In this document: in pieces, positions 55,842 through 64,000 of the stretch
Numbering within the stretch: position 1 is the stretch's first letter
Layout: the number at the start of each line of letters is the position of its first letter
NCBI GenBank assembly: GCA_037367355.1
Contig: CM074700.1
Location: forward strand, 2,108,001-2,172,000
DNA length: 64,000 nt
Source: Neoscytalidium dimidiatum
Lineage: Eukaryota > Ascomycota > Dothideomycetes > Botryosphaeriales > Botryosphaeriaceae
Reading direction: 5' to 3'
Position numbers and translations under genes: made by a program
Notes under the pieces: generated by a model
Databases searched by the model: none
What the model saw: only the letters and a program-made list of their open reading frames with translations
What the model was told of the DNA's origin: nothing

Positions 55842-58389
55842 TTAGCTGAACAGGAGGTTCAGCACCTTTTCAAACCCGTTCCTGTCAATGCGAGTCCTTC
55901 TGTCAGCAAGATGTCCCCACACTCATCGACGTCCCATCAGTTGAGGGAAGACTCACTTCGGCGCCATCTCCACGAAGTTTCTGTGGTATTCCTCGACCTC
56001 CTCCAAATCCTGGAACAGATCCACTTCGTGCGGCTTCTTGAACTCCGTCTTCTTGAAGACCTTCCAAGAGACGAACAGGATCGGGAAAACGGCGATCATT
56101 GTGTATCTGGCACGCCCGGGAGCCCGCGTTAGCGCATCATTTCACCTTTCTCCCCCATCCGGCAGAGCTCTGCTCGCGCGCGAGATCCATGAGAGAGAGG
56201 GAGAGAGAGAGGAAACGAAAGCGGCTCACTCACGAGAACAGGAAACTCGGCACATCCCACATGCCGGGCAAGAACACGGTATACCCGCCCACGAACGTCA
56301 TGATGAAACACCCCGTCAGCCCGTACCACGCCGCGAACGGCTGCCCGAAGCCCTTGTACGGCAGCGTATCGCGGCTGATGCCCTGCGCCTCCAGCGCCTT
56401 CTTGAAGCGCAGGTAGGTGAAGCACATGACGGAGAAGTTGATCAGCTGGCTGGCCGTCACCAGGCTGACGAACCACGTCAGCACGACGGCCGCGTTCTCC
56501 GACACCTGCAGGAACGACAGCAGCGCGATCAGCAGCACGATGATGACGCAGTAGACCGGCACGCCCTTCTTCGTGCACCGCGTCAGCACCCGCGGCGCCT
56601 TGCCCTCCAGCGCCAGCCCGTACAGCGAGCGCGACGCGCAGTACACGTAGCTGTTGCCCGCCGAGAAGGCCGCCGTCAGCACCATCGCGTTGACGATGTC
56701 CGGCAGCACCCGGATGCGCAGCCGGTTCATCGCCACCACGTACGGCGACGCCGCCGCCCCCGGCTCGCTGTTGGCGAACGCCGCCGTCAGCTCCGGGTCG
56801 TTGTACGGCACGTTGATGCCGACGCAGAGCGAGCCCAGCACGAAGAAGGCCGTCAGCCGGTAGAAGACGGCGTTGTACGCGCGCGGCATCACTTTGCGCG
56901 GGTTCTCGGCCTCGCCCGCCGCCATCGAGACGTAGTCCGGGCTGAAGAAATAAAAAAAATAAACATGTGAGTTTGGTTCGATCGTAGGGAAAGAATACCG
57001 AGGGCCTTACCCAGCAATCGTGAACGAGGCCAGAATCAAGCATTGCAGGAAGCCTAGGAATTTACCGAGGTTACCTCCATAGTAGAGCTCCGTGAAGGCG
57101 CCTGGGTCTCGCCAGTATCTTCAGGGGGGGAAATATGGTCAGTATGCTCTCTTTTTGGTTTTTTTTTGGTTTTTTTTTTTTTGCTTTGTCCATCCATCTC
57201 ATGCGGTAGGCTCAGCTTACCTGAAACCGAAGCGATCACCTAGCGGATTGCCGCCGAGCATGGTGATGAACGTATAAATTATCAGCCCGATAATGAGCAG
57301 CACCTTCCCCAGCGCCGCCCAGAACTCCGTCTCGCCATACCACTGCACGGCCAACACGTTGATCAGCCTGCCCCTGCGTAAGCACCAAGAAGAAGAAATA
57401 AAAGGGACACCAACGGCCCCGCTACAGGGGGAAGGGATCTTGGTTTCTCCACACTGACCCGTAGAGCACGATGACAATGGCGATGATGCCGCCGGCGGGC
57501 ACGATGTCGCTCCAGTAGTGGATGATGACGTTGCACGCGACCACCTCGAACGGCACCAGCGCCGCCTCGAAGACGAAGAAGTTCCAACCGGCCGCGAAGC
57601 CGAACGCCTCGTCGACGTAGCGCCCCGCGAACCGGATGAAGGGCGACGAGATTGGGAGGTAGGTGACCATTTCGGCCATGCCTGGGTAGTATCAGCGGTC
57701 CATTTCCTTTTTTTTTTTTATCCTTTTCTTTCTGGGGGGGAGTGTGGTGAGATTGGCGCATTTGGGCTGGAGCCGTTTCGAGTTGCGTTTCGGAGAAGGC
57801 GCGTAGGGCTGAGGTATCTCGCAAGGTCTCGCCGAATGAGGCATGTTTCTCAGAAATGGAGGGAACTGCGGGGAGCCAAAGGGGGGGGGGGGGGAAAAAA
57901 GGGAAAGAAACCAAAAAAACCGCAAGGAAGGTCGAAAATAACATGAATGATGCAGGAATTGAAAATTTCGTACATAAAGTTACTGAAAGAATGAAAGAGC
58001 ACCTGTTTGCGCTAGGTAAGTCTTGCATGCCTCTCCTCGAAAACGTCAGAGATCTTACCAGATGGTGAATGCCATGAACAGGCTCCCGGGACCTCCATTG
58101 AGCAGGCCGCGTCCAATCTGGACGTACAGCGCGGTTCCGATCGTACCTCCGATACCTGCAGCTAATCAGCACCAGCCCGTTGGAATCCTCGCGGCGGGCC
58201 GCCCTATCGCTGACCAATCAATTGGATGTGTCGCGGCTTGAGCTTGCGGTGAGTGTGGTCGCCAGGCCGACCGGAGCGGATGGAGACGGTGTCGGGGCTT
58301 TCTTGGTCGTAGGCATGCTTCTCGTCGCGGCCCTTGTCGTCGAACGCAGGCGGCGGTCTGCCCGCGAAATCGACGCCCGTGGATGCCAT
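55842..58389 (-). CDS. AAT-family amino-acid permease (Dip5-like)
   Basis: Nine exons, complement(join(55842..55881,55957..56106,56234..56941,57011..57118,57221..57367,57459..57681,57974..58002,58059..58155,58215..58389)), 558 aa. About 12 transmembrane helices: the first is 'HIQLIGIGGTIGTALYVQIG' (the Gly-rich substrate motif of APC transporters), and 'GPDYVSMAAGEAENPRKVMP' is the family signature after helix 5. The C-terminus is cytosolic, with an acidic segment ('DLFQDLEEVEEYHRNFVE') and a short end 'FEKVLNLLFS'. It is a proton-coupled plasma-membrane uptake carrier for amino acids; preference for acidic ones is only a guess from the overall resemblance to Dip5. Exon 3 is just 29 nt but supplies the conserved 'WCSFILSVTLCM'. 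Confidence 0.88.
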
Positions 58390-59476
58390 GGCTCCCGGAG
58401 GAGACGAATGTGAGCAGACTGGCGGTCGTCCGCGGCTGATCTAATGGAGCGACTTGAGGAGGAGGGAGAAGAATTCAGTCACGAATTCCATGGGCTGGGG
58501 GGCGAACAAGAGCACCAGAGGAGAAAAGAAAAGAAGCACAAGATAGGACGGGAAGATAGATGTTTTATGTATCAGCCGCGGGGGCGAGGAAGATGCAGGG
58601 AAGCTCTATCTCCGCGACGTCGGGGTGCGCGTGCGTGTGCTACTACGCGGCGCAGGTAGTTGTAGTATACAGTAGCAGCGGAAAAGTGGGAAAAAAAAGG
58701 AAAACAAGAGAGGAACAGCGAGGCCCAAGCACAGGCAAGCAAATCAAGCCGCGCAGCGCCCAGCTTCAATCAGCCCGCAGGGGGGGTTTTTTTTTTTTTT
58801 CGTTTCGTTGCGAGCTAGAAAGAATCCGGCGCTGAAGCGATAATTCGCGCCTTGCCTTATCGATGCTGTTCCCCCATCTGAGCCAGGCTCTTGGCTTCGG
58901 GGACCCCAGTTTTTTTTTTGGATAGGCGGCTGACCGTTCATGTCGTTAGCCTGTCCGCTTGCCTGCGTCCGCTGCGGCCCACTCCGCAACCCGCCCACCC
59001 TGCGCCCACTCTCACCAGCCGCGATTGCCAACGTGCCTGCGCCTCCCGCTTGCACGAGTCGAAAACACCACACGAAGTTGCCTCCGTCGGGCTCTCCGAG
59101 CAGAAGGTGAAGAATTGCGTGCTTGCACGGCTGAAGTCAAGAACGCCTTACCTCTGGGCGCCTTCTCTGGATTTGCCCCGCCCGCAGAAATGGCTGCCCT
59201 TGGCGGAGTGCTGAGACCTTGGCGTAGCATGACCGCCCGTCGCCGGCTGTCTGATAACGGCTAACCCCCCCTTGCTGCGTCGTGCGCCCAGTCCGATCCA
59301 ACGTTGCTTATGCTCCATATCCCTTCCAAATGCCGCATGCGTGGCGAAGGCGAGAAGCCTGAGCTTGGCTATTCCACACATGACTTGAATCTGCTTAAAT
59401 GTGAACAGCGTATGGGAAAAACTTAATTGATTGATTTCCCTCGATCAACGCCACCCGCACAACCTGGTATCTTCAG
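58390..59476. other. Intergenic, permease promoter and CEF1 3' flank
   Basis: 1.1 kb containing T-runs at 58789-58800 and 58911-58919 and GC-rich chance frames. Nothing else supported. Confidence 0.45.
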
Positions 59477-62243
<2,767 letters not shown>

Positions 62244-62620
62244 ATGATGGCAACGAAAACCTTCACAGCAGTAACTGCACGGTTGGCCCGACCTACGCTT
62301 CCGTCAGCGTCCTCTGTATCCCGGCAAGCTTCTTCATCTACCAAGTCTCAAAGCACAACAGGGGAAAAACAAGAAAAAGTGACCTCGGGCCTTTGCATAG
62401 TCGTGGAACTGGGTCTCTGACAACCGGGCAGGCTCCGCAAGATGTTGAGCAACAGGACGAGATGCCCAAACGCAAGACACAGAGACAACTTGACGAGGAA
62501 TTGAAAGCTAAGATGGCCGGCATGGCAGGAGATGGAGGCGAAGCTGGCGTTGAGTATGAGAACGGTCAACCAGTGTCAATGAAGCGCAGCGTCCGGAACA
62601 ACATGTTTAGATACATTTGA
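62244..62620 (+). CDS. Small conserved, probably mitochondrial, protein
   Basis: Two exons, join(62244..62378,62432..62620), 107 aa. The N-terminus is a typical presequence with no acidic residue in its first 37 positions ('TFTAVTARLARPTLPSASS'). The C-terminal half is compact and conserved-looking: 'RQLDEELKAKMAGMAGDGG', 'AGVEYENGQPVSMKRSV', ending 'NNMFRYI'. The 53-nt intron has a CTGAC branch site and CAG acceptor but a weak donor, GTGACC; without splicing the first exon runs into a stop at 62420. I recall similar short proteins with this C-terminus in other filamentous fungi but cannot name a function. The initiator could be 62244 or 62247. Confidence 0.7.
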
Positions 62621-63380
62621 TCATCATCATTCACGACAACGCGGACGAGGAGGCGCCATGGAACAAAAGGACACGGTTTTTGGCATCCAAACGCGCCGGG
62701 CAATGGGCCCCAAATGCAGAGGCGCGAGGAGGCGAATTCGCAACACGCTTCGAGCTCGGCTTGTCATTGTATCATAGCGGCTCTTTTTTCAGATCAAACC
62801 TACCATCCGTCCGGCTCTGCCGAAGTCTATGCTCAGGCTCTTTTACTGCCTCAAGGGAGGTAAATATGGTATCCAACACTGCAAAGGAGCTTGCGAGCCC
62901 CTCGAATCTAGAAAAATCACAGCAGCACGGGACGCGTCAGCACACAGACAATCTCGACTGTTTAAGGAGGGCGTCCCAAGTTTTCTAAAGGGGCCCTCTT
63001 TTACGTGCTGATTTTCGGGTGGTACTTGCGGAATTCCAGCATATGACAGCATCCTTTTGGTACAGGTTCGCGTACTCGAAGCTGTTTCTCCGCAATGTAG
63101 AAGTCGATCCATCTCTTGGCAATCTCTCGAAAGCCGTACAACCAATCCCAGTTCTTATTGCAGCAGCCTCGTGGGCCGTTTCCCTTGCTTACTGAACACT
63201 AAAAGTAGCACATGCAGTCTGTGCGCTTGCCGCTCGGCCCGAATTTTCCGAGTATATGAGTATTGAAGCATACACTCTGCGAGGTTCTAACTTGTTCACT
63301 CTTTTAACTCTTACTTTTCTCTTACCGGCTCTTGCCGTCCGCTCGTTTCCGTTTTCTTTCTCCTCCGCAATCACGCAATC
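62621..63380. other. Intergenic and promoter of the anoctamin gene
   Basis: 0.76 kb without recognisable coding or RNA features. Confidence 0.45.
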
Positions 63381-64000
63381 ATGGTCCCTGCCTTGAGTCT
63401 GAAACAACCACTACTGAACCCCCAGCTTCGGGGCATCACGTAGTACGTTCCCTTATGATCCGTCACTAGATCACAGCTGACGTCAAGCAGTAATAGCATC
63501 TATGTGATTCATTACAACTTTGCCGATGTCGGTAAGTCTAGTATTTCGAGGCGGTGTCGGAGCACGCTCTAATCTTTTAGAATTCTCCACCGCTGTTGAA
63601 GAGTTTTGCACGCTTTTGTCAGATCTGGAGTCCGTTGGACTACACACGGAGGTGCGGGCTGGTTACGACAAATCTCTCTTGATATTCGTCAAAGCTCCTA
63701 AGGAGGTATTGGGCAAAGAAGTTTACAAGTCAAGGTCTGTGCAGCTCTCCATTTAGTGTTCAAGTTGATATCCACTCCTTCCTGTGTCAGGTCATTCTGA
63801 CTCTGTTATCCAGGGTTAAGGATTGGCTCCATGGGATCACCCGCGAACATCCGGGCGGTGGCAAAGATACGGTAGCCGATGGTGAATTCGAAGCGGAAGA
63901 TATCCTCTCTATGTTCCACCTGGTCACTTGGAAAAAGGAACTCGGCGGAGCTGGAATCACCCCTCAATTCGGAAAATGGGAGAATGTCCAGTCGGTCTTC
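63381..64000 (+). CDS. Anoctamin/Ist2-like membrane protein, N-terminus only
   Basis: Exons 63381-63439, 63491-63531, 63581-63734 and 63814 to the window edge, with introns of 51, 49 and 79 nt. The translation runs 'MVPALSLKQPLLNPQLRGIT' then 'NSIYVIHYNFADVEFSTAVE', 'HTEVRAGYDKSLLIFVKAP', 'VYKSRVKDWLHGI' and 'TPQFGKWENVQSVF'. This is the cytosolic N-terminal domain of fungal TMEM16/anoctamin proteins, which in yeast (Ist2) tether cortical ER to the plasma membrane and in other fungi scramble lipids. The transmembrane part lies beyond the window. Without splicing the second exon suggests a false start at 63520 or 63526. The start at 63381 is inferred from the first splice-compatible ATG. Confidence 0.8.

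Noticed and set aside
56038..56970. 310-codon plus-strand frame rich in Arg/His
   Set aside because: Antisense shadow of permease exon 7.

Overview
The window is nuclear DNA of a filamentous ascomycete (Pezizomycotina). The evidence is: many spliced genes with short introns (mostly 49-65 nt) that have GTRNGY-like donors, CTAAC/CTGAC branch sites and CAG/TAG acceptors; a HET-type remnant and a NACHT-type NLR gene; a CPC1/CpcA-type bZIP gene; and fungus-specific families (Rds1-like ferritin-fold protein, fungal tRNA ligase, SSD1, KIN1). A dothideomycete is my best guess, but the class cannot be fixed from this sequence. No plasmid, virus, CRISPR or intact transposon is visible, and I found no convincing tRNA or rRNA gene.

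Layout. 0-1 kb: 3' end of the tRNA ligase gene. 1.6-7.5 kb: an accessory island with a frame-broken HET-like remnant, a doubtful short gene and an NLR-like NTPase whose Walker A glycine is changed to Glu. 7.5-10.6 kb: a GC-rich spacer, then the CPC1/GCN4-type bZIP regulator with a two-uORF leader. 12-13.6 kb: PIN-like auxin efflux carrier family transporter. 16.5-17.9 kb: secreted Rds1-like protein. 19.5-27.6 kb: SSD1 and GLE1, divergent. 28.3-29.1 kb: small four-helix membrane protein. 30.3-32.1 kb: M20 vacuolar carboxypeptidase-like gene with a one-base frameshift. 33.5-41.8 kb: GPATCH1-like, KIN1 and CAF40. 43.8-48.2 kb: DNA ligase I (CDC9) divergent from a MIX23/Cid2-like gene. 48.8-52.1 kb: small RING and low-complexity hypothetical genes. 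55.8-58.4 kb: nine-exon amino-acid permease. 59.5-62.6 kb: splicing factor CEF1/CDC5 divergent from a small, probably mitochondrial, protein. 63.4 kb to the edge: N-terminus of an anoctamin (Ist2-like) gene.

There is no operon-like or cluster logic. Most genes are housekeeping (RNA processing, mRNA export and decay, DNA ligation, polarity kinase signalling). Four close divergent pairs (SSD1/GLE1, GPATCH1/KIN1, CDC9/MIX23-like, CEF1/small mitochondrial) probably share promoters. Exon boundaries below were placed by eye from splice signals and frame; all joined CDSs given with exon lists were checked to be multiples of three.

I did not find a convincing new multi-gene system. The strongest unusual signals are: a tandem 30-nt repeat in CDC9 that duplicates both the PIP-box start and the 5' splice site, so that either donor rebuilds a perfect PCNA motif; the CPC1 leader with exactly two uORFs inside a long open frame; in-frame alternative acceptors in SSD1; the damaged Walker A of the NLR next to the HET remnant; and the carboxypeptidase frameshift.
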